Assembly: GCA_023512835.1 (NCBI GenBank)
Contig: CM042091.1
Location: 6,247,079-6,311,078, forward strand
Source: Taxillus chinensis
Lineage: Eukaryota > Streptophyta > Magnoliopsida > Santalales > Loranthaceae
DNA: 64,000 nt
Direction: 5' to 3'
The position numbers and the translations under genes are program-made. Positions 38,211-51,239 of the stretch are shown piece by piece (positions within the stretch are counted from its first letter, which is position 1; the number at the start of each line of letters is the position of its first letter). The notes beneath the pieces are model-generated. The model did no database searches. It had not been told where the DNA came from and worked only from the letters and a program-made list of their open reading frames with translations.

Positions 38211-39228
38211 TGACGCTGTTTTTTTTTGGTAGATTTGTAATTTCAAAATAATTATTCTCTTTATGGTATTATATACCAAAGTAAGTTAATGATTCTATCC
38301 CCTCCAATTTTATTATCGAGTACCAAACAAGCTATAAGAGTTTTTTTGTAAAATACTTCACTTTTACTTTTCTAAAAAACAAAAGGTATGTCGTGATAAA
38401 AATTTCGATGTCTTAATTCTAATAATAAAGTTATAATGATTTAGAACCAAAATAAGTTATAAACAATTTTTCAAAAGTCCAACTAGCTATAGGAAACTAT
38501 TGGTATATTTGGTTGATTGCTTTCAAAACAAGATTAGGTTTTCAAAAATAGAGTTTGACCGAAAAATCCTATTTGGTATAATATATATTTAATTTGAATT
38601 TGAATAAAGTAAATATTATTTAAAATTTCATTCAGTTGTTTTGTGTTTTAAATTTAAAATTATTTTTCTGTATGAGACTTAGTTTTTTATTATTTATTTA
38701 TTTTTTCCTATCTCTTTTATTTACTTTATTAACTAGGCCTATAATATTTTTATTCTTTTAATATCTATGGGATTCGATTTTTTAAAACCATAAATTTTTA
38801 AAAAACACATTCTCTTTCATATGCCAAACAAGATTTAAAAAAAAAATAAATTTAAAAACTTCAACTCCAATCAATTAAAAATTCATAAAATTAAATAAAA
38901 ATTAAAAATAAATACCAAACACCCCTAAAAATTTTATTTAGTTTTTTTTAAGTAGGAGATCATTGTTTACTAACTACAACAAATAAGTCTTTTTTGTCTT
39001 TTTCTTTTTCCGAGGGGAGAAGGCCCAAACATATCCAACTCCAAAGCTTTTAGCCCAAACACGTCATAACTCTAAAAAATTGAAGCCCATTGAACAGCCC
39101 AGAGCCGAGTGCCGACATGAAATCCTCATGGACTCACGAGTTTCCTACCTCCAACCGACAGACGGACCAACAAAGAAAGCTTGGCCAACGTATTTTCTTT
39201 TATGTATTTATTGTAATTAAGAAAAGTC
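38211..39228. other. AT-rich spacer and distal TFIIB promoter
   Basis: No gene seen up to about 39000; 38960-39228 becomes more balanced and is the upstream promoter region of TFIIB. Confidence 0.45.
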
Positions 39229-39238
39229 TATAAATATC
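39229..39238 (+). promoter_or_regulatory. Putative TATA box of TFIIB
   Basis: CTATAAATAT lies about 200 bp upstream of the TFIIB start codon; the CT-rich stretch (39278-39300) downstream would be early 5' UTR. Confidence 0.5.
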
Positions 39239-39435
39239 CTAACCCAGACGATGAAACTGCCCTTCACCATTCCTTGTCTCTGTCCCTGTCCTTGAAAGGC
39301 AGAGAGACAAGAACAATCGGAGACGTCTTCAATCTCTCTTTCACGAGCCACCGATCTAGAGCCCTGATTCGCAATCCTCGAATTCTCCAAAAATCTTACC
39401 CCATCTCTTCAATCTCGGCTGCGATTGCGATCGCG

Positions 39436-42400
39436 ATGGCCGATGCGTACTGCTCGGACTGCAAACGGAGCACGGAAGTGGTCTTCGATCACTCGGCCGG
39501 AGACACGGTCTGCTCCGAGTGCGGACTCGTTCTCGAATCGCACGCCATCGATGAGACCTCCGAGTGGCGTACCTTCGCGAACGAGTCCGGCGATAATGAC
39601 CCCGTCCGTGTTGGGTGCCCCACCAACCCCCTCTTAACCGACGGCGGTCTCTCCACCGTCATTTCCAAGCCCAACGGTGTCACCGGTGACTTCCTGTCGT
39701 CTTCCCTCGGCCGATGGCAGAATCGCGGTTCCAATCCGGATCGTTCCCTCATTCTCGCCTTCAAAACCATTGCCACCATGTCTGATAGGTTAGGGCTTTG
39801 AGATTTAATCCTCGTTGATTTTGTATTCTAATTTGGTGTTTTCGAGGTTTTGATCTGTGTGGATGCGGGGAAAACGAAGGAAACACTAAAATTGATTCTT
39901 GATTTTGGTTGAAGAGCTGGATAGGATTACATGGACAGTCTGGTTGAGTTTAGGAACGAGTTCTATTAATTGTTCAGATTTCAAACGTTAAGTGCTGTTG
40001 CCGTCGTTTACGCGTGACTTGAACATTAGAATATGTGACTGATGCTAATGGGTGTTTTTATGCCTCACATGCTATAACGAAGCATAGATTTGCTACATAT
40101 TTCATAGCTCAACATCTGGTTCGGTGAGTGTTATATATCATTATAGGTGCTGCTCATTCCATTTGAGTTCGTGTTGAAAATCTCCTTTGTCCTTTCGGGT
40201 TATAAAATGTGATCATGAGTGAAGTTTTCGTAATTGGTTTGGAAGAGGGATTTCAGGAGCATGAATTTAATTTGCTACACCCAACAAATATAATATCAGA
40301 ATGACTTCTATTACCAGGGTCAACGTTATAAAATTGTTATAATCTTATGGAAAACTGTATAGAGGTTGAATATAAAGGGCAAACCTTGCGCACCAAACTC
40401 CAGCGAATGACAGGATCCCGGAAAAAGTCGGGCTACACAGCCTTTATTCAAAACTCCTAATTTATTTATTTTTTTAACTGAAAATTCAAGTTGAACTTAT
40501 TCATATAATTTGGTCAAAAAATCTATCAATTTACTGTTTTCTTCATTCAAGAAATCCTAATGATGATAGGCAATTTAAACCATTGAAACTAGATATACCT
40601 AGATCTGGGTCAGGAGAAGTGTGCAGCTATGCATAGATTAATAAGTGGGGTTTTTGTTTCTGAGGTACTATAGAATTCTTGAAGTGGTATTTATATTACC
40701 TTTCTATTTATTAATTATTATTACACAGATTCCTTGACCACAAGCCAAGATAGTTCGAATATATTATTTTTAATTTTATTTGTTTTAGGCCCCTTGTTTG
40801 ATTTTTTGGGATCGATTTAGAAATTTATATATAGCTGTGATCAAAATGCTAATCATCTTCTAATTGGTATGGACTCTGAAATTGGCATGACATTGCAAGT
40901 TAATGTAAAATAAAAATGATTAGATGTCTTTTAAAGAAAGGTCTACCATGCTTAGAACAATTTCAACTCAATATGTATTATTTATATGTAAAGAGTAAAT
41001 ATATAAAATTATACTCCAACAGGCTCTTCACATGGCTCTTTCCATTTGAAAATGCTACAGTAACTTTTTACATTTGAAGAGTCACTGTTCATTATTTGTA
41101 TATTATTTTATTATTTTCTTTAAATTTTATCTCTTCTCTCTTGATTATCTCTCAACGCTCTCCATCTCTCTTCTTCCTTCACGACGCTCTCTCCTCTCTT
41201 TTTGCTCTCTTCAGCTGCCTTAGATTTGTGACTGAGGAGGGCCTATACGCGATGCCGGGCGGGAGTGGGGACGTGTGCATGACACCGGGCAGGGGCGGGG
41301 GGTGTGCGTGACGCCGAGTAAGGGTAGGAGAAGGGATCGCCGTAGTGATGTAGGTCTTGCAGTGGTGATGCGGGTGCGGCAACGCGGTTGTGGTGATGTG
41401 GGTGTGGCGATACGGGTCAAAGTCAAATAAAATAATATTTTAATAAAAATATAAGTAAATTAAAAAATAGTGTGAGAGTTGAATGGACAAAATAGTTTTT
41501 TACTTTTAAAAGAATCTCTACATGTGAAGAAAATATATAGAATAGTGTTGGAGTTGCTCTTAGTAAGGTCTGACATAGCACTGAAATTGGCATGGCTTTG
41601 CAACCGAACTTTGTGCTTCTTCAGTTGGGGAATTTTTATTTCTTTCTTCAGTTCAGTGTTATTTTGCTTTTGCCACTGTGCTATTTCTTTCATTTCAAAA
41701 ATGTACCCGATTTCAAAATCAAAAGATGCTGGGAGCCTTGGAAACTGCAAGCAGTGCCACATGGATACTATCTAGCATGTGACATCTGGCTTTGTTTTAT
41801 TATTTCTTCTTTCCATTATACAAAGAACAACATTGCCTGCTGTCTTGTGGCTGTCAAAGTAGCAACCACACCTCCAAATATGTTGCGGTCAGCTATAATC
41901 ACCTATTACTGTGTCATAATTGAAAATTACGTGTGTCAAGGAACCTGAACATGAGTTGTGAGTATTGCATTGAGGTTGTGCACTTCATTGTGTCTCACGG
42001 AGGCACGAAATGTTATGTTATGGCAGATATTTATGAGTAATCTAGAAACACATGTACAGCGGGCACATGGTGTTTTTTTGAGATTGTTAGTGCTTCTGTT
42101 TCACTCGTAAGATTTACTTAAATGCTATATATTCCATTTTGGCATGTTAAATTTTGTTTAAATAATGTCCTAACATGTCATGTTTTCATTTGAGTCGTTC
42201 GCAGATTTATTTATGTGTTATTTTTTAGTCAATGTAATATATTGTTAAAATTTTACATATAATCAGTGGAAAACATTAGCAAAAACAATACTGTGCATTT
42301 AAAAAAAATTACTGAATCTTTTCCCCCTTGATTTCAGGTTGGGCCTTGTTGCTACCATTAAGGTTGGTTTTTGTTTGCCCGTTATATGGTTTGTCTGTTC

Positions 42401-44634
42401 TGCCCAATGGCTGAGGTTTACGTACATGCACATGTAGATAAATAAAAAGGAATTAATCATGTTTTATCAAACCTTTTTTTTCCATTTGGCATGGATTTCT
42501 TTTTCTCTATCTAGTGGTCCTATCAAAACATACAATGATATTAAATGGGAAAAATAAATGTCGAAGAAAAGAAAATTTTGTCATCATCGTAATTTCCTCT
42601 ATCCATTTCCTTTCATTTTAAAGACGTATAGCATTAAAGTTCATGAATTCTCTTAATGTCTATCCTTTGATGGTCCTTTTGTATACCTGAAGGATCGAGC
42701 CAATGAGATCTATAAGAAGGTTGAAGATCAGAAGTCCAGTAGAGGAAGAAATCAGGATGCATTATTGGCTGCATGCCTTTACATTGCTTGTAGAAAAGAA
42801 GACAAACCACGCACTGTAAAGGGTACAGCCTAATCTTCATTTAACACCTGCATGCTTGCTGATATATCATTCTCATGTATGGGCTACCTTGAACCCTATT
42901 GATTTCAACTAGAAATTCAATCGGTTGCCAATGGGGCCACCAAGAAGGAAATTGGCCGAGCAAAAGAATACATAGTGAAACAATTGGGACTAGAGGCAGG
43001 CCAATCAGTTGAGATGGGAGCTATACATGCTGGGGACTTTATGGTGAGTTCCACCATATAGTGCTTACATGTGAATTCTCCGTTGATATAGTGCTATAAA
43101 CCATATATAGCCTATTTGATAGTGTATGGAATTTCCATTATTATATTTCAATATTTGCAGTTCATTTCTTACTCTGGGTGTTTTCTTAATTCATATATTG
43201 TAGCTAACAATATTTATTTATTGTGGTTTAATCTATAGAGACGCTTCTGTTCAAACCTTGGTATGCTAAATCAAACTGTTAAGGCTGCTCAAGAAGCTGT
43301 TCAGAAGTCAGAAGAGTTTGATATAAGGTAATTATTTCTTTTGCTTGTACTGCTTTATATAAGCAAGCTTTTAATATGGATTTCTTCTCTTTGTTTGCAT
43401 TTACTTTGACCTGCACACTCACTGAAATGCATTTTCCACTTGATGATTCCACATTATCATATACGGCTTGCATGTTAGTTTCTTGTTGTATACCATTGCC
43501 TGATTTGTGAATCAGGATTTAAAGACTTATCAGTGGAAAATGGAAAAAAACTGAAGAAATTAGAATTTTTGAACCATCATTTTGGTTGAGATGCCATACT
43601 TTTGAAATATTTATTATGTACTAAATTCTTAAAAGTACCATATAAACAATAACTAAAATAAAAGCAACGAAGGTATAATAATTAATAAGAGTGCTTGTCA
43701 TATTTTCCCCTTTATGTGTGTATATATTAATGACTGCTAACCCTTCTTTGTCAGTTTCAGCACCCTCACCTTGTATCCATATCCTCTAGCTATCTTTTGT
43801 AAAAGAATAAAACACGGTGGCTTGAGTAGAAATTTATTTCAAAGAAGGTAGGAATGTGTATCCTGCTTCAACATGTGGTTGGTTTCCTTTTCCCTTTGCT
43901 TTGGGGAAAAGGAATACTTGCTTTGTTTCACAACTAAAATTGAGCATGTGCTGAAATTAGATTTGCTTGAAGCTGAAGTTTAAAAAGTAGAAATTAACTT
44001 TTGTTTTTTCGTTTTTTTAAAAGGAACACAAGTTTTGGCACACTTTTGTGGCCATGGGTTGCTTTCATCTGTGTTTTGTGTTCTCGCAGCACATCAATTC
44101 CTTCATAAGATGACATGCAAAGATGTGACGGATTTAACTGCAATTATGTGCTTTGGATATGCTTTATCACTGATGGCAGTCCAGCATCTTTTGAAAATGA
44201 CTTATTTGGAATTTAATCAGTACTTTTTATGACTAAATGGCAGGAGGAGCCCTATATCAATTGCAGCAGCAGTCATTTACATTATAACTCAACTTTCAGA
44301 AGAGAAAAAGCCTCTGCGAGGTATAAATTCGCACCTTCCCTGATAAATATCCTATGCACATAAGCTTTTAGTTCTCTAGTCGAAATGGAGAGGTCTAGAA
44401 TCAACAAATGAATCTAATTCCAGGTTGCATCCCATGATAGAAATTTGTTCTTTGATTTCATTGTTTTTGATTAAAGGCATGTGGGTATTTGGATGTGCAG
44501 ATATATCTGTTGCGACTGGAGTGGCAGAAGGCACAATTAGGAATTCCTACAAAGACCTCTACCCCCACGTCTCAAAAATAATACCCAGCTGGTATGCAAA
44601 GGAGGAGGACGTGAGAAACCTTTGCAGTCCTTGA
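39436..44634 (+). CDS. TFIIB1: Transcription initiation factor IIB (TFIIB)
   Basis: General RNA polymerase II factor that bridges TBP-DNA and polymerase. Exons: 39436-39788, 42338-42362, 42693-42822, 42913-43043, 43239-43327, 44244-44320, 44501-44634; total 939 nt, 312 aa, the usual length for plant TFIIB. The N-terminal zinc ribbon has Cys6, Cys9, Cys26 and Cys29. The B-reader/linker ([17 protein letters not shown]) follows, then two cyclin-like repeats ([26 protein letters not shown] and [23 protein letters not shown]). It ends with the [18 protein letters not shown] motif. An in-frame ATG 54 codons upstream exists, but the MADAYCSDC start matches the family. Exon 2 is only 25 nt. Intron 1 is 2.5 kb and carries a transposon-like insertion. 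Confidence 0.95.
41008..41563. mobile_element. MITE-like insertion with GC-rich core in TFIIB intron 1
   Basis: The left end reads ATACTCCAACAGGCTCTTCA; the right end, reverse complemented, reads TAAGAGCAACTCCAACACT and further in has TCTTCACATG, also found on the left. This ACTCCAACA-type terminus is common to plant MITEs. AT-rich arms enclose a GC-rich core (about 41240-41410) full of GGGCGGG/GTGATG phrases. No transposase. Structure resembles the island at 36040-36400. Confidence 0.6.
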
Positions 44635-46194
44635 AAATCATGCAGCAAAGAATAGGGGAGTTATTTAAGATGAAAAGAACGAAACAATTCCCTATTGCTT
44701 TCTCAGTGTTGTTATTTTGTTTTATTTTTTTATTGGGGCCTTGTATGCTGTCGTGGGGCTTGGGTCATTGGCGGTGGTTTAATGGCTGTTTCCCTTCGTA
44801 TGGAGATCGACTCTATCCCTTTCCCAACACATGGGCACTTAAGATGTTCCGGTTGTAATTGGCTACACTAATTTTAATGTTTTTACGGCGTCCTATAATT
44901 TTTGTGTGTTCCTTCCATTCAGGCCTAGATAGGTCGGTGGATTTTAAAATTTTCAGCTACGTTTGTAAGTAGGGCTGTCTGCAAGGCATTCTTCAGACTA
45001 TATGAAATATATGAAAGAACATTGAGATCCTTGCATTTTTTTTCCTGTAACCCATGTGTAAGAAACTTATATTTACAACATATTCTTTTTCGGCGGTACA
45101 AGATACATGTGGATGGGGATTTATCAAATTTTTAACCCTTTATTTAAAAAAAAGTTGGGACTTACATGCATATTTCATAGCTCAAGATCTGGTTCAGAAT
45201 TCATTTAATGCAATAAGTTTCCTTGCATCCATAGATTATAACCTTCCTAACGTCTTTTTCTGAGTTGATAGCTTCAACTATTATTAATTACTTGGGTGTT
45301 TTAAGAAAAGACTGGGGGACAATGGTTGCTTAAATTTTAATCTTCATACCTTTTTGAAGGCTAGGAAATGTATATCTCAGTTTTCTTAGATCTCCCCATA
45401 ACTAATTTATGATAAAAGTTTGAAAATAAGATTTTGAATATTTTTGGAAAATAAAACATTTAAGATATTTTGAAAGAAAAATATATACACCACTACAATT
45501 GATTTTGGTTGAAGCAATTATGATACATCAATAGTCTGACCTCGTAGTCAACCTAAAACAAACAAAAAAATGTTTTTTTGTTTTGCTTTTTTTATTTGTA
45601 AACTATCTTTATTGCCCTTGGTTGTTTATTATTTATTATTATTTTTTCTAGGGATAAACAGTACTAGTCCTTTAAAAAAAACGTGAAACCTTTACATTTT
45701 CAAAGGTTTGCAATAACAAAAATTCAAGCAAGAAAAGAGGAAAAAAAAAACAAATCAGGCAAGGGTGAGTTTTTTTTTAAATACTACGAAGAACCGGGAT
45801 GCTAAAACGAGCTCCTTCGAAGATGACCACTTCTTTCATAAATAACGAAGAAGCTTGACCAAGATATATTAAGAAAGTCCATGATGCTTAGACTCCTCAG
45901 TCCTCCCTACTCAAATTCGCTCCAAGACCTCTGTTTGATGAAAACTTTACGTATCCTCAAAACTGTTTTTCAAAGCTGATCTATGATCTATTCAGTAAGG
46001 ATTGTTGTGATAGGTACGAATGAGTTATGTGTGCTCAAAGGCTGTGTTCGATTTGAGGGGGGGGGGGGGGGGGGGGGGTGTAGAGTGGAATGGGGTAGGA
46101 GGTCATTCCAAATCTCTCACATATGTGAATATAAAAAAAAATCTATATATGCATATATATCCACCCCATAGAAAATAGGGTCTAACACCACCTA
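44635..46194. other. TFIIB 3' UTR and spacer, with a G22 homopolymer
   Basis: No gene recognised. A 22-bp uninterrupted G run lies at 46057-46078. The sequence otherwise is AT-rich with patches of pyrimidine tracts. Confidence 0.5.
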
Positions 46195-46885
46195 CGACAA
46201 GACATTTGCATTCTCCTCGTTAGTGCTTTCATCAAGACACTTCTCCCGCCATGTGTAGTCTCATTTCACATGACCCTCCTTGTCACACCCATAGCAGACA
46301 ACCTCAATCAGATCTTGGCCTCTTAACTTTGATTGTCGAGTAGTCCTTTGGTCTCTTGTCCTTCCTCATTTCTTTTTCTCAGCCATCATGGCTATCCCAC
46401 TCATGCTTTCGCCAAGCCCTTTTGAATGTTTCATTGTTTTGAAGGGCTAGCTGTCACCTCATCACAACATCCAGCTTCAGGGTCTCCTTTCGAATGATCA
46501 AGGCCATCATCAGAGTCTTATATGAGGATAGAAAAGAGAATAAAAGAAACAGTACACGGTCCTCTTCTTCAACCTTCAGCTTGACCCACCCAGATACTCA
46601 ACAATTATGTTAATATTTTGTTGAACTCATTGATGTTCTCAAACAAGTTACTATCGTCATTCATTCGCAATTGTTATAGTCTTTTCTTCAAGAATAATTT
46701 ATAGCTCCTTCCAATATATATATATATATAGCTCCTGCGATAATTTCTCATCCAAAACCAATTACTTCATCTACCAGTAGCAGGCATATGGTACTCATTG
46801 TCTTTATTTATAGCTCTTCCCAATTATTTTGGCCATCAAACTTTTCAACACTAAAATTTGAGCCATTCGTATTTGGCGTCATTGT
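46195..46885 (-). pseudogene. Antisense Copia-type gag relic
   Basis: Reading the minus strand from about 46866: NGSNFSVEKFDGQNNWEEL (gag N-terminus), then in shifting frames MNDDSNLFENINEFNKIL and ETLKLDVV, and finally VVCYGCDKEGHVK, a zinc knuckle whose final Cys is lost and which has an internal stop. An (AT)9 tract (46713-46730) and several frameshifts break it. Neither LTRs nor pol were seen nearby. Confidence 0.78.
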
Positions 46886-47589
46886 TTATATCAATACAAA
46901 TATTCCGGCCTCAAAAAAATCTTAGTATTCCCCGCTAGTGTCAATATAGTTGGCTACAAATTTTTTAAGTCGAATCAAAAAAAAAAAAAAGTTTCGGATG
47001 TGTATGAAATAGTTGAAAAAGTGGTAAATACCCCGAATCGTTTAAATCATATACCAATTGAGCAAATAGCCAAAATAAAATCAATCAACGAATCAGATTA
47101 CTTGTTGACATGGCTGCTGTGTAACTGTGTAAGCATATTGATATGGGAGGAAGACGGGCCTGAGTGTTTGGTTCACCTAATCGGCTCGGTCAACGGGTCT
47201 TTAGTTCAGATTAATTAAATTTATGGGTCAATTAATTATTATTTAAATTATGTGTTTTGGATCTTGGATTTAATTGGAAGATCATCCGAGGCCTTGATGA
47301 TCAAGTAGCTTGGTAATTTTATAAATTTGTTGTGATTATTTGGTAAATTGTTTGAAATTAAATAAATTTTATTATGTTGCTTCCGTGAAGTTGATTGTAA
47401 TTGTTGTTAATGATATTAAAAAATAGAACCAGTTGTGTGTGTGTATATGGTTAAATAACGTAGGGTGATATTTTAGAGTGATCCAGCGGGTTTACTCCAA
47501 CATTTAGTGCATAAAATCTTTTACCGTAAAAGTGGCTCAAACAGAGAAAATATTTTGAACAATTTTAACGAGTAGTAATTTTTTTTAGG
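46886..47589. other. AT-rich spacer
   Basis: No gene seen; the flank before the duplicated UGT block. Confidence 0.4.
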
Positions 47590-47860
47590 AAGGAAGGACA
47601 ATTAAGATGTCACATTGCATATAATTTATTTACTCAATTATTCGTAAACTAGTTATTTAGAATAACTAAATAAATAAGGAACAATTTCTGATACTTTTTT
47701 TAGCATCATCATAAGGGTATTTTTAATTTATATAAAAAAAATAGAAGAGTCAACCATTTTATATTTTAGTATAATGTATTTTTACAAATGTGAAGTAATC
47801 TCATGCATATTTAACGTTTTACAACATTTGATAAATTTATAATTGTCAATGGAAAAATTC

Positions 47861-48640
47861 GTAATGTTATAGGATTAGGGTTTTCACTCATACGACATTT
47901 AGTCATCCTAGTGGATGTTCCAAGTCAAATCAATCGGGACACACGTTGTTTGGGGCATGACATCTTTCCTACTTGATTTCGCAATACCCTCGTTGCATTA
48001 AGAGGTGAGCTTAGAGAAACCAAGATAGTTTGGCACACTGTTTACAACTCCCGCAATGTTACTCTATCCCTTATACTTGGGTTCTCTACCCCAGCACCTC
48101 AGCTAACAACTTTGGTGGACACAATGCTTACAAAGCATTCACCTAATCGACTCCCATTGCTTAAGGACTCCCTCCCTATCTAGAATTACGAATCACACAT
48201 ATCGGTCGTAAGCGTACTCGGCAATCTTTCTGGATACGGGGCCCTAACCACTTTGTCCCGGAGTCAGAGTTTTTACTTGTGCAATAATTGATCACCCCGG
48301 TGGATGTTCAAAGTAAGCCAAACCGATCGAGACACACGTAGACTAATTACGTCATCCTTTGAGCTCATTAGAAAAACAGCTCAATTTCTGGATCAGTTGT
48401 GTAGGGATGGCTACGTCTCATTTTTTTCGTCAAGTTCTTGACTAGTGGTGTATTGCTCACATTCAACCGGATCGATACATCTGAACTTTGAAGAGATTCC
48501 ATCAATTTCCTGCACGAACTGCTATGAAATATTTTTCATCCACACCAGGTTACAATTTTTGCCTTGTCGCTCTTCAAATAGCACACACCTACCTCACTTA
48601 GAAGACACCTATCAACACTATCCTATTCAGAACGTGACAT
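47861..48640. mobile_element. 780-bp block present only in unit 1 (probable insertion)
   Basis: Unit 2 reads continuously from AATTTATAATTGTCAATC to TGAACTATAAAAATAAC (about 55265-55310), while unit 1 is interrupted between the equivalent bases. The block is GC-balanced, has no protein similarity, and has an internal repeat (GTGGATGTTC..., near 47912 and 48301, each followed about 25 bp on by GACACACG). It could be a non-autonomous element; loss from unit 2 is the alternative. Confidence 0.6.
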
Positions 48641-49816
48641 TGAACTATGAAAATAACCTAACTACATATACTTATATGCTCTCGGGATAAATTTTCTTTT
48701 AAAAATATTATTATTATTATTTTCATATTTTAATTGTATATCAAATGCGAATACGTTATATATGTCAAGTGGGATGACATATGATCCCGCGTGAACAGTA
48801 TTAAGCAGATAAGTGGTTAGTATTTTATATTAATGAGGGTGTAGGGGTGATTAATTACCTATATTATAGTATAATTATATATAAAATGCGAATGCGTTAT
48901 GTATGTCAAGTGGGGTGACATATTTTCTTCATGCGAACAGTATAAAGTCAAAAAGCTTGGTGTAGGGGTGATTCAACTATCTTATCGTATAATAAATTGC
49001 TTAATTTAAAATCTGTCTGGACCGTCTGGTGTACAACAAGTAAAACCAATAATATAAATATTTTGACAAAAATAATTAAGCAACAACTTGAAGTAAATGT
49101 TTTACGATTATAGTTATATGAATGAGAAGGCATATAGAGTAATATTGATTAGGAGAATATTTATGTGAAAAGACTAAATACCACTGCGGGTGTAGTTTTG
49201 GCGCGACTGACATGAGGCATCTTCCAATCAATGCACCCCAGATATCCTGACACTATTAAGCTAGTTGACTTACGACATCACGTCAGTCAAGCATATACAC
49301 GTTCTGTAGGCACCCCCCATTCAAAATAAATGACCATCACATCAGCCATGCATAGCATATAGACATTTTTTTATGCACCCGGGGTTGAAAATAAATGAAA
49401 ATAATTTTGCGGCCAAAAGAATGCGAGCTACACCCAAGCTTTTCAAAATAAATGAAAACAGATTCGTTTTGTCGTTAGATGAATACAATATCATTGCCGC
49501 GTGCCCATAGGATGATAGGAACAATGAACATAATATTAATTTAGTCTCCGCCATATTTTATTTTATTTTATTTTTTCTTTATATATATATATATATGTAA
49601 TAAATTTTATTCAAATATTTTCATCTCACAACGTAACAATTTCATTCAATTAAAATAAAATAAAATTTTAGTTAGACTAAATTAATATTATATGTCATAG
49701 TTTCATCCAAAATTTGTATGAAAATGATTTAAAAAATCATTTAAGTTCGTCACTAAATTAATATTATGTATCATAATTTCTCTTGATAATTTAGTATACT
49801 GTAATATTTCTCTTAT

Positions 49817-49877
49817 TATATATACACACATGCGATAACAGGATATATATATATAAGGCTAAAAGTTTAGAAAGTGG

Positions 49878-49908
<31 letters not shown>

Positions 49909-49946
49909 TTAAAGACCAGCCAACATGATGTCGGCGGTCGAAAATA
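49817..49946 (+). pseudogene. Orphan UGT promoter and start codon (truncated copy)
   Basis: Matches the immediate upstream region of both UGT genes: TATATACACAC, then GATAACA, ATATAAGGCT, GTTTAGAAAG, a TA-repeat, TTAAAGACCAGCCAACATGA and TGTCGGCGGTCGA, equal to the AAAGACCAGACAATATGCCG context of the intact copy at 58740. Coding similarity stops after about five codons, where it joins the local AAAATAAATG repeat. The rest of that gene is missing. Confidence 0.78.
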
Positions 49947-50261
49947 AATGGTATAAATTGACGATATCACATCAGTCGTGCATATAGATATTTTGTATGC
50001 ACCAGCCACCAGGGGTTCAAAATAAATGAATATAATTTTGCGGCCGATGGCGCAACACCGAAAGAATGCGAGCTACACCATGCTTTTCAAAATCAGATAA
50101 TCTCTGGGTGATAATTCAGATAATATTCAAAGCAAGGAAGAATGACCTATATATAATATTAATATAGTCTCAGCATGCGAATCAATATTTTAATGTTTTT
50201 TCATAGAGATTTTGACACATAGGCTGGTAATTGGGATAAAATTATCTGGCTATTTTTTTAT

Positions 50262-50299
<38 letters not shown>

Positions 50300-51239
50300 C
50301 AATAAAATTTAATGGGATGATTTCATAATACAATTAGATGCTAATGTGTTGCAATTACACCCACATATTATTAGTATAAAAGATATTTAAAAGATTATCT
50401 AAGGTCTAAATGACAAAGCGCCAGCATCATGTCTTCCGAATACTTAGAGTCAGCCCAGGCAAGTGAGGTCTGTCCGAGCTTCTAAAATAGAAATTATTTA
50501 AGTAATTGCATTTGTTTTTTAGTTATAGCAAAACAAATAATCATGTCTTTTAATAATATCACGTCTTTTGATCAATCAATACTTCCAGATTTTAATAATA
50601 ATAGAATAAATATTTATAGCCAAATGACTTAAACAGATTAAAAGATTTTAAATTATTTTAATTTAAATTTTTTCTGCATAAATATTATCCATTAAATTAT
50701 CATAAAATTTGACAGAATAAATACTATATGATTCAATTTAACTGTTAATTTCTAAAATAAATATTAATTTAATACCTAAATTATCTGGATTTCCACAGCA
50801 AGCTTAATTTCTAATAAATTTGAACTCTATCACATGTCACAATTTCTCCCGAAGATAATTTGACATGCAGACTAAATTTAAAATATTATCTACAGTTGAA
50901 GCGTAATCTTCCTATGAATTTGATTATATTATCCTGGTCAATATCAGTCCCCATAATAATAATATAGAAAACAAAGACATACTTTTACTTGTTTTATGTT
51001 TTTTTATAAATAAAATAATTATTTATGAGTATTAAAAACATAAAATTTCAAAATAATTTTTTATTACTTTTTATTGTTTAAACTCAAAATCACATTTAAA
51101 CATGAGCGGCCCTGCGCCCCTGCGGATAGCGGCTCCAAATCCGTAATATATATACACACGCAGAAGATAACACGATTGATATAAGGCTCATATATAGTTT
51201 AGAAAGCCATTTAAAATATATATACATAAACATCACAAT

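Noticed and set aside
37766..38279. Overlapping Pro/His-rich open frames on the minus strand and Gly-rich frames on the plus strand
   Set aside because: They are by-products of the G-rich minisatellite; all frames stay open because the repeat lacks stop codons, and no family is recognised.
39274..39435. In-frame upstream ATG extending TFIIB by 54 codons
   Set aside because: The extension is low-complexity, and plant TFIIB starts at MADA(Y/F)C and is 312 aa, matching the downstream ATG.
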